Source: Flavobacterium lacisediminis
GTDB taxonomy: Bacteria; Bacteroidota; Bacteroidia; Flavobacteriales; Flavobacteriaceae
Length of the DNA stretch: 51,453 bases
Direction of reading: 5' to 3'
NCBI RefSeq assembly: GCF_025909975.1
Contig: NZ_JAPCIO010000010.1
Coordinates: 1 to 51,453 of the forward strand
A program made the position numbers and the translations under genes. The notes under the pieces were generated by a model. That model saw nothing but the letters and a program-made list of their open reading frames with translations, searched no databases and had not been told where the DNA came from. This document shows, piece by piece, positions 31,504 to 40,793 of the stretch. Within the stretch, counting starts at the first letter, position 1; every line of letters starts with the position of its first letter.

Positions 31504-32226
31504 ATGGTTATAGATTCAAACAAAACAGTAGGCACAATAGTAGCAGATGATTATAGAACTGCTGGTGTTTTTAGCCAATTAGGTATCGATTTTTGTTGTA
31601 AAGGGAACCGAACTATTGATGAAGTATGTGCAAAAAAAGGAATAGATAAATTTGCTCTTTTAGATGAATTAGAAAGAGTAACATCTAACAACAATAATCA
31701 AGGTATTGATTTTAAATCTTGGGAATTGGATTTATTGATTGATTATATTGAAAAAAAACACCATCGTTATGTGGAAGACAAAATCCCGCAATTGCTTTCG
31801 TTTTTAATTAAGCTAGAGCAAGTACATGGTGCACAACATCCAGAACTTTTTGAAATTAAAAAATTATTCAAAAGAAGTGCTGATGAATTAACGCAACACA
31901 TGAAAAAAGAGGAGTTAATTTTATTTCCATTCATCAAAAAAATGGTGGAAGCCAATAGAAATAATTCACCTATAAATATTCCTGGATTTGGTTCTGTAGC
32001 CAACCCAATTGCTATGATGATGGAAGAACATGAAAATGAAGGCGAAAGATTTGAAAAAATTGTAGAATTATCAAACAATTATACACCGCCTGCAGATGCT
32101 TGTAACACGTACAAAGTAACGTACCAAATGCTACAAGAATTTGAAGCAGATTTACATGCGCACATTCATTTAGAAAATAATATTTTGTTTCCAAGTGCCG
32201 TTGTTTTACAAGATAAGTTTTATTAG
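31504..32226 (+). CDS. ric: Iron-sulfur cluster repair di-iron protein (Ric/ScdA/YtfE/DnrN)
   Basis: A 240-residue protein. The N-terminal ScdA_N/DUF542 domain has VGTIVADDYRTAGVF and the paired cysteines DFCCKGNRT. The C-terminal haemerythrin-like domain carries di-iron ligands in KKHHRYVEDKIPQ, HGAQHPELFE, HMKKEELILFP, MEEHENEGERF and HIHLENNILFP. It repairs Fe-S clusters damaged by NO. Its divergent position to norC with a shared operator fits NO-stress control. A terminator follows. Confidence 0.95.
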   Translation: MVIDSNKTVGTIVADDYRTAGVFSQLGIDFCCKGNRTIDEVCAKKGIDKFALLDELERVTSNNNNQGIDFKSWELDLLIDYIEKKHHRYVEDKIPQLLSFLIKLEQVHGAQHPELFEIKKLFKRSADELTQHMKKEELILFPFIKKMVEANRNNSPINIPGFGSVANPIAMMMEEHENEGERFEKIVELSNNYTPPADACNTYKVTYQMLQEFEADLHAHIHLENNILFPSAVVLQDKFY

Positions 32227-32246
32227 TTAATTAGGTTCTTTAAACG

Positions 32247-32272
32247 GAGTCGTCATAATTACATGGCGACTC
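32247..32272 (+). terminator. Terminator after ric
   Basis: GAGTCGTCAT and ATGGCGACTC form a 10-bp stem with one G-U pair, followed by TTTTT. Confidence 0.85.
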
Positions 32273-32282
32273 TTTTTAAAGT

Positions 32283-32318
32283 AAAAGGACTGCTAAATTT
32301 TATATTAGCAGTCCTTTT
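32283..32318. terminator. Strong bidirectional terminator between ric and the nirK operon
   Basis: AAAAGGACTGCTAA (32283-32296) and TTAGCAGTCCTTTT (32305-32318) form a perfect 14-bp stem with T-runs on both strands. Confidence 0.92.
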
Positions 32319-32353
32319 TTAATTAACAATAACCCTATTTATAATTAATTAAC

Positions 32354-33631
32354 CTATTTTTTATATGCAAACAATTGCGGATTAAATGATACCATTACCC
32401 AAGCCCAATTGTTACAATTGTTGTTATTCCCTCCTTTTAAAATTTCCATAGTGTTGCTTCCAAACATTTTAGAAACACCTCCAGAAATTATAAAGTTTTT
32501 ATCTAATTTATAAGTCCCTGTTATGTCGATTTCTGTTCCTAAATAATAGTCTTGTTCTTCTAAAGTAGTCATGTTGTAAACTGATGCCGAACTATAAAAT
32601 AAATGTGGCGATAACGTTACTTGCCATTTATTCTTATCGTAAATGAATTTGGTATAAAAATCTTGTAATCCAACCGAATTTTTATGATTTCCGACGTAGA
32701 AATAATCCATTAAACCATTGAAGCCGTGGTTAGTTCCAAATAATGGCGAGAATGATTTTACTTTAGTATCGGTATCATTTTGATCTTTACCTGATAAATA
32801 TTCGAAACCTAATTCGGCTTTAAACGGAACTGTGAATTTGTAACCTAAATTAAATCCTGCATAATACGCACCAACATCTACTTTATCATTAGTAACTGCA
32901 GCTTCACCCATTTGAGCATACAAACCGAAATCACCATAAAATTTTGAAGTAACCCATTTTCCATAAGTTCCAAGGGTTTGCAAATAGGCAACTTGAAATT
33001 TATTTTCTATCAAATTTTCATATTGATAGCCATTATTCAACGCTAAAAAGCTTAAACTTAGTTTTGAGAATTTTTGGTTGAACCAAATAAACTGCATGTT
33101 TTTATAGTTCGTCACATATGCTGATTCGTAAAGAGCTTCATTGTTATTATTCAACGCAGCTCCGAAATCCATTTGGTAGTTATTTTTCTTATTTGTAACC
33201 AAAACTGCATCGTGACTTTGACCTTGTTGTAGCCAATCGATACCGCCCATGATTCTTTGATTGTCATACGAAAGAACTTGCCGACCGAATTTAGCTGTCC
33301 AGTTTGTATTGAAATCATACGAAATCCAAGATTCGAATAACGCTACTCCGTTTTTATCTGATGGAGAAGTTGTAGCCACATCACCCCAAACTCTAACATT
33401 TTGAAATGATAAATTGGCTTTGAATTTTTCTTGTTTGTAAAAGAAATTCATCCTCGAGCGTTGGGAAACAAATGAAGTTGGATATAACTCATCTTTCATT
33501 AATTCTTTGAATCCGTTTCGGTATTCAAATCGAGGTCTAATTTGTAGGTTGACGTCTAACTCTTGAGCAAAAGAACCTGCTGTCGAAATTGCAAAAGCAA
33601 CTGCAACTAGAATTTTATTATGAAGTTTCAT
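32354..33631 (-). CDS. Outer-membrane beta-barrel, alginate-export/porin-like
   Basis: A 425-residue protein with a signal peptide (1-22, ending SFAQ) and alternating aromatic/hydrophobic beta-strands throughout. LQIRPRFEYRNGF, NVRVWGDVAT and KFGRQVLSYDNQRIMGGIDW are typical of the alginate-export porin family, found in Bacteroidota near anaerobic respiration genes. It is last in the nirK operon, so diffusion of nitrite or other small solutes is a plausible role. Substrate is unknown. Confidence 0.85.
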   Translation of the reverse strand: MKLHNKILVAVAFAISTAGSFAQELDVNLQIRPRFEYRNGFKELMKDELYPTSFVSQRSRMNFFYKQEKFKANLSFQNVRVWGDVATTSPSDKNGVALFESWISYDFNTNWTAKFGRQVLSYDNQRIMGGIDWLQQGQSHDAVLVTNKKNNYQMDFGAALNNNNEALYESAYVTNYKNMQFIWFNQKFSKLSLSFLALNNGYQYENLIENKFQVAYLQTLGTYGKWVTSKFYGDFGLYAQMGEAAVTNDKVDVGAYYAGFNLGYKFTVPFKAELGFEYLSGKDQNDTDTKVKSFSPLFGTNHGFNGLMDYFYVGNHKNSVGLQDFYTKFIYDKNKWQVTLSPHLFYSSASVYNMTTLEEQDYYLGTEIDITGTYKLDKNFIISGGVSKMFGSNTMEILKGGNNNNCNNWAWVMVSFNPQLFAYKK

Positions 33632-33657
33632 TTTTTATTGTTTTTTTTTGGAAGCCA

Positions 33658-34251
33658 CTACTCTACTTTCGCTGCTTCTTCTTTGATTTTTGAAACCGTT
33701 TTATCGTAACTAACTCCTAAACCTTCTTGTTGGAATGCCAATTCACCTTCCGCATTAAATACACTAATTATATTGGAATGTGAGAAATCAATTGGAGATA
33801 TTTTTTTATAATTTACTGCTAAAACCGCTGCAAACTCTCTAGTGTTTTCTTCATTAGAACGTAAGAAAACCCATTGATTTCCAGTCATTTTATTTTCGAT
33901 AGAAAAATCTTTTAATCGTTTTGGAGTATCTACTGTTGGATCGATACTTACTAAAACCATTTGGACTTTATCTTTGTATTCTTCCGGAATTTTAGATTCA
34001 ATATTTCGCATATCAGCTACTAATCTTGGACAAGCTGATTTACATGAAGTATAAATCATCACCATAACTAGTACTTTTCCTCTCAAATCTTTCAGCTCAA
34101 TATCTTTTCCGTCTTGATTGGTCCATTTTTCAGGCAAATTATAAATTGATAAATCGGTTATAGGTTTATCTTTTATATTTTGTTTTTCTTCATTTGAATT
34201 GCATCCTAAAATAAAAATAGAGGCAATTACTAGTAAAATTATCTTTTTCAT
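33658..34251 (-). CDS. SCO1/SenC-type copper/redox lipoprotein
   Basis: ATG 34251 gives a 197-residue lipoprotein (lipobox FILGC); the extended frame to 34278 uses TTG. The thioredoxin-like SCO fold carries the copper ligands in MIYTSCKSACPR (CxxxC) and the distal His in DFSHSNIISV. SCO proteins load copper into periplasmic enzymes. Three bases before the lipid-anchor ORF extension lies the SUMF1-like stop. The place after nirK suggests copper delivery to nitrite reductase or to NosZ CuA. Confidence 0.92.
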   Translation of the reverse strand: MKKIILLVIASIFILGCNSNEEKQNIKDKPITDLSIYNLPEKWTNQDGKDIELKDLRGKVLVMVMIYTSCKSACPRLVADMRNIESKIPEEYKDKVQMVLVSIDPTVDTPKRLKDFSIENKMTGNQWVFLRSNEENTREFAAVLAVNYKKISPIDFSHSNIISVFNAEGELAFQQEGLGVSYDKTVSKIKEEAAKVE

Positions 34252-34274
34252 GACATATTTTTTTAATTGAAAAC

Positions 34275-35060
34275 TCAATTAGAGATGTTTTTGGCACATC
34301 TGAAGCCCAAATTTTTTGTAGTGTAATTCGCTTTTATACTGCCTCTAAAAGCATAGCGCATAAAAGCGGCATAATTCATTAAATCGGTTGCGTTGACAGA
34401 ACCACTTCCGCAGAACAAATCTTTATCGGTATCTTTATCTTTTCTAGATTCTCCTGATAAAAAGATGCTGTTAAAATCGAAAGTCCATTCCCAAACTAGT
34501 CCGTGCATATCGTAAACACCCCAGTAATTTTTGAATGTTTTCCCTACGGAATTGTTGTAAGTTTTATTTTTTTCATACCAACTCAAGATGTATTTATTGA
34601 ATTCTTCTCGTGAACGAGCATCTTTTCTTTTTTCGTCTGCCATGGCTACATATTCCCATTCATCTAATGTTGCTAATCTTTTACCTTGGCATTCGCAATA
34701 TTCTTTTGCAGCAAACCAAGAAACATTGGTAACAGGCGCATTCGGATTTAATTTACCGAAATTCAAATCGCCACTCCATTCATATAAGTAAGTAGTATTG
34801 GCAAAAAGACGTTTGATTTTTGATTTTCGGTAAGCCGAATTGGTTTTTAAGAATTCTAAATATTCTTGATTTGTAACCGGATATACATCTAACAAAAAGG
34901 ATTTGATGTAAACTGGTTTTTTATCTGCAGTTCCATATAAAGGAACATAACTCCCTGCTCCTATGGTTACCATATCTTCGGATACCTGAGAAAAAGAAAT
35001 GGAAACCCAAAATAATAAAATTAGGCAGTAGTGAAATCGTTTAATAAATTGAGCTTCCAT
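34275..35060 (-). CDS. Formylglycine-generating-enzyme-like (SUMF1/EgtB fold) protein
   Basis: A 261-residue exported protein (signal 1-24, ending FSQ). SUMF1-type signatures are MVTIGAGSYVPLYGT, DVYPVTNQEYLEFL, APVTNVSWFAAKEYCECQGKRLATLDEWEYVA, NYWGVYDMHGLVWEWTFDF and LGFRCAK. Many such proteins are not sulfatase activators but have metal-dependent or binding roles. It lies 16 bp after nirK and before SCO1. A role in NirK maturation is inference from this order. The cysteines CECQGKR could bind metal. Confidence 0.85.
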   Translation of the reverse strand: MEAQFIKRFHYCLILLFWVSISFSQVSEDMVTIGAGSYVPLYGTADKKPVYIKSFLLDVYPVTNQEYLEFLKTNSAYRKSKIKRLFANTTYLYEWSGDLNFGKLNPNAPVTNVSWFAAKEYCECQGKRLATLDEWEYVAMADEKRKDARSREEFNKYILSWYEKNKTYNNSVGKTFKNYWGVYDMHGLVWEWTFDFNSIFLSGESRKDKDTDKDLFCGSGSVNATDLMNYAAFMRYAFRGSIKANYTTKNLGFRCAKNISN

Positions 35061-35076
35061 TCTTTATTTTTTTATA

Positions 35077-36543
35077 TTAATGTATATCTTTTGTTTTTGG
35101 TGCTGGTTTTGCTCTCTGTGCTTTAACCATTTCTGGAGTTACTTTTGTTTTGTTATTTCCCCAACTATTATATACATAAGTTAAAACATCTGAAATTTCT
35201 TGATCCGTAAGGTTTTGACTAGTCATTACTGAATTAAATATTTTACCATTCACTTTAATTTCGCCGCTTAAACCATGAAGTACTGCGCTTATAGCTCTAT
35301 TTGGATCTGCATTTAAGAAATCTGATTTAGATAGCGGAGGGAACGCTGCAGGAATACCTTGTCCTTCTGACTGGTGACATGCAAAACAAGTTCTTGAATA
35401 AATGTTTTTACCATCTGTCATTTGTTGGCTTAAAGTTTTATTAACTACAACTTCTTTACCATTACCGGTTTTTGGCATATTTTGAATGGTTCCTCCTTCT
35501 GGATGATATATTCCTTCTTGAGTAGTACCTGAGTAAATTTTAGCATTTTCGGCTCCTTCTACTTTTAACATTCCTAAGGCTCCTTTATTAAATGCTCTAA
35601 AAATGGAATGGTCTACTAAAATAAATGTTCCAGGAACATCCACTTTAAACTCTACAATAGCTGAACCACCAGCAGGAATTAAAGTAGTTTGTACATTTTT
35701 GTTGATCATGTCACCACCTTCTATATGTACTTTATCAAAAATTTCTCCAATAACGTGAAAGGATGAAACTAAGTTTGGACCACCATTACCCATGTAAATT
35801 CTAACTGTTTCACCTACTTTAGCGGTTAAAGCTTTATCACCTGTTAAAGCACCTACTTTTCCGTTAAAGACTACGTAATCCGCATGTTCATCTACTGCTT
35901 TTGTCATGTCAAAAGGTTGCATTCCTGGTTCTCCATATTTACCTTTCGTATAAAAATCACCTTGCATTACGTAGTATTCTTTGTCTACTGGAGGTAAACC
36001 ACCTTCTGGTTCTACCAAAATTAAACCATACATTCCGTTTGCAATGTGCATTCCCACAGGAGCTGTTGCACAATGGTACACATACAATCCAGGATTAATA
36101 CATTTAAAATTAAATGTTTTTTCATGTCCTGGCGCTACTAAAGAAGATGCTGCTCCACCACCTGGACCTGTAACGGCATGTAAATCGATGTTATGAGGTA
36201 ATTTGTTGTCTGGGTGATTTTTCAAAGTAAATTCAACTTCATCACCTACTCTAGTTCTAATAAAACTTCCTGGAACACTACCTCCAAAAGTCCAGTAAAC
36301 ATACTTAACACCGTCGGCCATTTCTCCTTCGATTTCTTTGATTTCCATGTTTACAATTAATTTTTTAGCAGGACGATCTCCAACAGGTTTTGGAACAAAT
36401 GGAGGTGCTGTTAGTTCTGCAATCATTTGATCACCAACTGCAATATCAGCATAATTGGTGGTTGAGTCACCGTTTTGTTTACATGCTATACTTGCCGCAC
36501 AAGCTACACATAATACCAAAACTTTTTTAATAAAATTACTCAT
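35077..36543 (-). CDS. nirK: Copper nitrite reductase fused to a C-terminal cytochrome c domain
   Basis: ATG 36543 starts a 488-residue lipoprotein (lipobox AASIAC, Cys21); the upstream frame to 36657 begins with TTG and overlaps the operator. Two cupredoxin domains follow, with Cu ligands in [31 protein letters not shown] and [15 protein letters not shown]. The last roughly 100 residues form a class I cytochrome c domain (CFACH, PAAFPPL, Met in NSVMTSQNL). It reduces nitrite to NO. The fused haem domain would take electrons directly from the donor and replaces a separate cupredoxin or cytochrome. Confidence 0.97.
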   Translation of the reverse strand: MSNFIKKVLVLCVACAASIACKQNGDSTTNYADIAVGDQMIAELTAPPFVPKPVGDRPAKKLIVNMEIKEIEGEMADGVKYVYWTFGGSVPGSFIRTRVGDEVEFTLKNHPDNKLPHNIDLHAVTGPGGGAASSLVAPGHEKTFNFKCINPGLYVYHCATAPVGMHIANGMYGLILVEPEGGLPPVDKEYYVMQGDFYTKGKYGEPGMQPFDMTKAVDEHADYVVFNGKVGALTGDKALTAKVGETVRIYMGNGGPNLVSSFHVIGEIFDKVHIEGGDMINKNVQTTLIPAGGSAIVEFKVDVPGTFILVDHSIFRAFNKGALGMLKVEGAENAKIYSGTTQEGIYHPEGGTIQNMPKTGNGKEVVVNKTLSQQMTDGKNIYSRTCFACHQSEGQGIPAAFPPLSKSDFLNADPNRAISAVLHGLSGEIKVNGKIFNSVMTSQNLTDQEISDVLTYVYNSWGNNKTKVTPEMVKAQRAKPAPKTKDIH

Positions 36544-36606
36544 GGTAGAAAAATTAGTTTTAAATATTGGTTTAAATAATAGTTTCGTTACTATCATTTT
36601 ATAGGT

Positions 36607-36651
36607 CAAAATTAAAAGACAAAAACATCCTTTAATATGATAAAAATCATG
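36607..36651 (-). promoter_or_regulatory. Fnr/Dnr-like operator and -7 box for nirK
   Basis: TATGATAAAAATCATG (36636-36651) is a near-perfect palindrome. The minus-strand -7 box TAATTTTG (36614-36607) is a perfect TAnnTTTG and lies 33 bp away, centre to centre. nirK starts at 36543, leaving a leader of about 60 bases. Confidence 0.8.
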
Positions 36652-36715
36652 TTTCAAAAAAAAGTTAAAAAAATATTAAAATGATTTATTAATAGTTAAA
36701 CTGAAATAAAAAAAG

Positions 36716-36753
36716 TACATTTGTTAACCAAATGGTTAAACCAAATAGTTAAC
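36716..36753 (+). promoter_or_regulatory. TetR gene promoter with overlapping palindromic operators
   Basis: TACATTTG (36716-36723) is a perfect -7 box. Directly after it come TTAACC-AAAT-GGTTAA (36724-36739) and a second, overlapping copy TTAAACCAAATAGTTAA (36736-36752), flanked by GTTAAC at each end. The sites cover the expected transcription start and run to the ATG at 36756, which is ideal for autorepression by the encoded TetR protein. Confidence 0.75.
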
Positions 36754-36755
36754 TT

Positions 36756-37349
36756 ATGAGAACAGAAGAAAAAATATTTGAGGCCGCATTTAGAGTATTT
36801 CAATTAAAAGGGTTTAAAGGAGCAAGAATGCAAGAAATTGCAGATGAAGCAGGTATAAATAAGGCCATGCTTCACTATTGTTTCAAAAACAAAGAGTTAT
36901 TATTTGAAGCTGTATTTATGAATGCATTTGGAAAATTAGCTCCACAAATAAATGAAATATTTAAATCTCAAGATTCCATCTTTGAAAAGATAAAAAAATT
37001 CACTGATAGTTATATTTCATTTGTAATAGATTATCCATTCTTACCACAATTCATAATTCAGGAAATGAATAATAACCCTGAGTTTGTAACAAAATTTCTT
37101 GAAAAAGAGAATCGACCAGATCCAACAAAATTAATTCATCAAATTGAAAATGAAATCAAGTTAGGTATTCTAAAACCAATTAATCCAAAACAATTATTGA
37201 TAGATATTTTTTCAATGACAGTTTTTCCTTTTGCAGCTCAAGCTTTGCTTAAAGGTATGATTCAGGTATCTAATGAAGAATTTATGCAACTAATGGAAGA
37301 ACGTAAAAAATATATTTACGAACAAATTATCACCTCAATTAAAAAGTAA
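36756..37349 (+). CDS. TetR-family transcriptional regulator
   Basis: A 197-residue repressor with an N-terminal helix-turn-helix (about 8-50: IFEAAFRVFQLKGFKGARMQEIADEAG...MLHYCFKNKELLFE) and a variable ligand-binding C-terminal domain. It starts the exporter operon, its stop overlapping the tolC-like ATG (TAATG). It probably represses its own operon through the palindromes just upstream and is released by an exported compound. The ligand is unknown. Confidence 0.92.
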   Translation: MRTEEKIFEAAFRVFQLKGFKGARMQEIADEAGINKAMLHYCFKNKELLFEAVFMNAFGKLAPQINEIFKSQDSIFEKIKKFTDSYISFVIDYPFLPQFIIQEMNNNPEFVTKFLEKENRPDPTKLIHQIENEIKLGILKPINPKQLLIDIFSMTVFPFAAQALLKGMIQVSNEEFMQLMEERKKYIYEQIITSIKK

Positions 37350-38599
37350 TGAAAAATCTAATCTTAATCTTTTTTGTAACCTTATATGGTTATACAAATG
37401 CACAAGAGAAAATTTCTCTTGATAAATGTTATGAATTAGTACGAATTAATTATCCGTTATCTAAACAAAATGAAGCTTTAAATTCTCAGCTCAAATTACA
37501 AAATGAAATAATAGAATTAGATAAATTACCAAAAGTATCATTAAACGCTCAAGCAACCTATCAGTCAGAAGTAACACAAATTCCATTTTCACTACCTAAT
37601 GCAACTATAGAGCCATTAAATAAAGACCAATACAGAGCAACTCTTGATGTCAATCAGCTGATTTATAATGGTGGATTGTTAAATGCTCAGTCAAAACTAA
37701 AAGAAATTCAATTTAAAACACAACAACAACAAATTGAAGTGTCTCTATATCAATTAAAAAATATTGTTAACCAATACTTTTTTGGCATTTTATTATTGCA
37801 AGAAAAAAATGAATTATTGCAATCAAAAATGAGTTTATTAATAGAGAAGAACAAAGAAGTGAAAACGGCTGTTAAATTCGGTGCAATATTGCCAGCTTCT
37901 GAGCAAGTTTTAGAAGCTGAAATCATTAAAATTCAACAACAAATAAACGATTTACAATTTGATAAAAGAAAACTACTGTATCATCTAGAAAAATTAACCG
38001 CAACAAATTTTGATGAGAATATAATTTTAGAAAATTCAATATCATTAGAAACTACAGAAGCATTACGTCCTGAATTTGATTTTTTTAATTTACAAAACCA
38101 GCAATTAGAAGCTTCACAAATCATCGTTTCTAAATCAAATCTCCCTAAATTAAATGCTTTTATACAAGGCGGTTACGGAAACCCCGCATTGAACATGCTA
38201 AATAATTCATTTGAAGCTTTTTATGTGACAGGAATTCGATTGAATTGGACATTATTTGATTGGAATAAAACAAAAAAAGAAAAAGAAGTTCTTGAAATAT
38301 CAAAACAATTAATAGCATCTGAAAAAGAAACTTTTCAATTAAACTTAAATAGACAATTACAAGAAACAGATTTTGAAATTCAAAAAATAAATCAACAACT
38401 AAAATCGGATGAAGAAATAATTGATTTACGCCAAAAAATAGTAAAATCGTCTGAAGCTCAAATGAAAAATGGTGTTATTACAACTTCGGAATATTTAAAT
38501 GAAATTGATAAACTTTTTGAATCAAAAAACAATCAAAAATCACACCAAATACAGCTACAATTAACTCAAGCAAATTATCAAATTATTAAAGGAAATTAA
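37349..38599 (+). CDS. TolC-like outer-membrane efflux protein
   Basis: A 416-residue protein with a signal peptide (1-18, ending TNAQ), long coiled-coil helices rich in Gln, Lys and Glu, and the two tandem outer-membrane-efflux repeats of TolC. RPEFDFFNLQNQQLEASQ and the KxxxNxGxxTxxEYL-type segment (MKNGVITTSEYLNEID) are typical. It would form the outer-membrane channel of the exporter encoded downstream. Confidence 0.93.
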   Translation: MKNLILIFFVTLYGYTNAQEKISLDKCYELVRINYPLSKQNEALNSQLKLQNEIIELDKLPKVSLNAQATYQSEVTQIPFSLPNATIEPLNKDQYRATLDVNQLIYNGGLLNAQSKLKEIQFKTQQQQIEVSLYQLKNIVNQYFFGILLLQEKNELLQSKMSLLIEKNKEVKTAVKFGAILPASEQVLEAEIIKIQQQINDLQFDKRKLLYHLEKLTATNFDENIILENSISLETTEALRPEFDFFNLQNQQLEASQIIVSKSNLPKLNAFIQGGYGNPALNMLNNSFEAFYVTGIRLNWTLFDWNKTKKEKEVLEISKQLIASEKETFQLNLNRQLQETDFEIQKINQQLKSDEEIIDLRQKIVKSSEAQMKNGVITTSEYLNEIDKLFESKNNQKSHQIQLQLTQANYQIIKGN

Positions 38600-38600
38600 A

Positions 38601-39476
38601 ATGAAAAATATAGCCTTACTTGTATTAGCAATGTTTATAATAAGTTGCAATGAAAATAATGAAAAAGCAGATGCTTATGGAAATTTTGAAACTACAGAAA
38701 TAACTGTTTCGTCTGAGAGTAATGGAAAAATTGAGTTTCTAAACCTCGAAGAGGGTGATGTTGTGGAAAAAGGTAAAACTGTTGGTTTAATTGATACTTT
38801 GCAATTATATTATACTAAAATGCAACTTATAGCATCTCAAAAAACAGTTAGTTCAAAATCAGGAAATGTGTTGTCTCAAAAACAAGTGTTACAAGAACAA
38901 TTAAAAACAGCAAAAATAGAACAAACCCGAATTAAAAATATGTTTTCAGAAAATGCTGCTACAAAAAGGCAAGTTGATGAAATTAATGGAAAAGTAAAAG
39001 TCATTGAAGAACAAATTAAAGGTGTAGGAACTCAAAATGCACCTATTAAAAATGAAGCCAATTCATTTTCGGTGCAAATTGAAAAAATTAACGATCAAAT
39101 AAAAAAATGCAATTTAGTAAACCCTATTAAAGGAACTGTTTTAACTAAGTATGCTGAACCTAATGAAGTTACAACATTTGGAAAACCACTTTACAAGATT
39201 GCCAATCTTGAAGAAATGAATCTACGTGTTTATATTTCAGAAACTCAATTATCAAGTATTAAAATTGGACAACAAGTTAAAGTAAAAATAGATGATTTTG
39301 AACAAACCAAAGAGTATACTGGAAACATTATATGGATAAGTTCACAAGCAGAATTTACGCCGAAAATTATACAAACCAAAGAAGAAAGAGCTAATCTAGT
39401 TTATGCAGTTAAGATAAGAGTAAAAAATGATGGAAGCTTAAAAATTGGAATGCCTGCAGAGATCTGGATAAAATAA
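38601..39476 (+). CDS. HlyD/MFP-family periplasmic adaptor lipoprotein
   Basis: A 291-residue lipoprotein (lipobox MFIISC). It has a lipoyl/barrel-sandwich half (TVSSESNGKIEFLNLEEGDVVEKG), a coiled-coil hairpin (about 80-160) and the second half (NLVNPIKGTVLTKYAEPNEVTTFGKPLYKI) followed by a beta-barrel. It bridges the ABC-2 transporter and the TolC-like channel. Gene order matches YbhG-YbhFSR systems. It starts two bases after the tolC-like stop. Confidence 0.92.
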   Translation: MKNIALLVLAMFIISCNENNEKADAYGNFETTEITVSSESNGKIEFLNLEEGDVVEKGKTVGLIDTLQLYYTKMQLIASQKTVSSKSGNVLSQKQVLQEQLKTAKIEQTRIKNMFSENAATKRQVDEINGKVKVIEEQIKGVGTQNAPIKNEANSFSVQIEKINDQIKKCNLVNPIKGTVLTKYAEPNEVTTFGKPLYKIANLEEMNLRVYISETQLSSIKIGQQVKVKIDDFEQTKEYTGNIIWISSQAEFTPKIIQTKEERANLVYAVKIRVKNDGSLKIGMPAEIWIK

Positions 39477-39507
39477 ATAGTATTAATTAATCAAAAAAAA
39501 TAAAAGA

Positions 39508-39879
39508 ATGAAACAAATTGCCATAATCGCAGTATTATCAATAGTTATTGGATGTAAAACATCTGAATCAAATTTAAAAACAACAAATACTATGAATTTA
39601 AAAAACCTACATACTGAACAAAAAGCAGTACAAACTCAAATTTTATTTCAGCCAACAGAGGCTAAAGTAATTTCATTACAAATAGCAAAAAATGAACAAT
39701 TAGCAGAGCATATAACAAAAGTACCAGCACTCTTAGTTTGTGTATCTGGAAATGCAACTTATAATGATGAAAAAGGAGAAAAAATAAATCTAAAATCTGG
39801 TAGTTATGTAAATATTCCTATCAACATAAAACATTGGATTGACGCTCATGAAGAAAGTAACTTTCTTTTGATAAAATAA
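39508..39879 (+). CDS. Small cupin-domain lipoprotein within the exporter operon
   Basis: A 123-residue lipoprotein (lipobox LSIVIGC, Cys16). The mature part is a single cupin fold: LQIAKNEQLAEHITKVPALLVCVSGNATYNDEKG...LKSGSYVNIPINIKHWIDAHEES. The metal-type His residues are His55-like EH and KHW. It sits between the adaptor and the ABC ATPase gene with 31-bp and 6-bp gaps, so it is cotranscribed. Such a protein is not a known part of Ybh-type exporters. It may bind the exported substrate. Confidence 0.75.
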   Translation: MKQIAIIAVLSIVIGCKTSESNLKTTNTMNLKNLHTEQKAVQTQILFQPTEAKVISLQIAKNEQLAEHITKVPALLVCVSGNATYNDEKGEKINLKSGSYVNIPINIKHWIDAHEESNFLLIK

Positions 39880-39885
39880 AGCGAA

Positions 39886-40782
39886 ATGAGTATTTCAGTA
39901 CAAAACATATCAAAATCATTTAAAAATGTTTCTGCCATACAAAACATTTCATTTGAAGTGAAAAGCGGAGAATTGTTTGGCTTAATTGGTCCCGACGGTG
40001 CTGGAAAAACAACGCTTTTTAGAACCTTAACTACATTATTGATTCCAAACGAAGGTAATGCTATTGTTGCAGGGCACGATATAATAAAAAACGTAAAAGA
40101 AATTCGAAATTCAGTAGGTTATATGCCCGGAAAATTCTCGTTATACCAAGATTTAACGATTGCTGAAAATTTAGCTTTTTTTGCGACAATTTTCGGAACA
40201 ACTATTGAAGAAAATTACGATTTGATTGAAGATATTTACGTGCAAATAGAACCTTTTAAAAATCGAAGAGCTGGTGCATTATCAGGTGGGATGAAACAAA
40301 AATTAGCGCTTTGTTGTGCCTTAATTCACAAACCAGAAGTATTATTTTTAGACGAACCTACAACTGGTGTAGATCCCGTTTCAAGAAAAGAATTTTGGGA
40401 AATGCTAAAACGCTTAAAACAAAAAGGAATTACAATTTTAGTATCTACTCCATATATGGACGAAGCGGTTTTGTGTGACCGAATCGCCTTAATTCAAAAA
40501 GGTGAAATTCTAAAAATTGATACCCCCGAAAATATAGTTAGCTCATACAAAAAAACGATTTATGACATAAAAACCAATAAAATGCATCAATTGATTGAAC
40601 ATTTAAAGAAATTCCCAACTCATTATAGTGTTTTTGCATTTGGCGAGTATGTGCATTACATCGACAATAATATCGAATTAGATCTTCAAAAATTAAAAAT
40701 TTATCTCGAAGAAAAACAGCATACAAATATTATTATTCAAAAAGCAACTACAACAATTGAAGATGTTTTTATGGATTTATAA
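39886..40782 (+). CDS. ABC transporter ATP-binding protein 1
   Basis: A 298-residue ABC ATPase. Walker A GPDGAGKTT (about 37-45), signature LSGGMKQK (about 132-139) and Walker B VLFLDEPTTGVDP are intact, and the C-terminal extension is regulatory. It corresponds to the N-terminal half of fused YbhF-like ATPases, which here are two separate genes. The downstream gene is a second ATPase. Confidence 0.95.
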   Translation: MSISVQNISKSFKNVSAIQNISFEVKSGELFGLIGPDGAGKTTLFRTLTTLLIPNEGNAIVAGHDIIKNVKEIRNSVGYMPGKFSLYQDLTIAENLAFFATIFGTTIEENYDLIEDIYVQIEPFKNRRAGALSGGMKQKLALCCALIHKPEVLFLDEPTTGVDPVSRKEFWEMLKRLKQKGITILVSTPYMDEAVLCDRIALIQKGEILKIDTPENIVSSYKKTIYDIKTNKMHQLIEHLKKFPTHYSVFAFGEYVHYIDNNIELDLQKLKIYLEEKQHTNIIIQKATTTIEDVFMDL

Positions 40783-40793
40783 AAAATGAAAAA

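Noticed and set aside
36544..36657. Extended nirK start at 36657
   Set aside because: It is a TTG, overlaps the operator and -7 box, and would put 38 residues before the lipoprotein signal.
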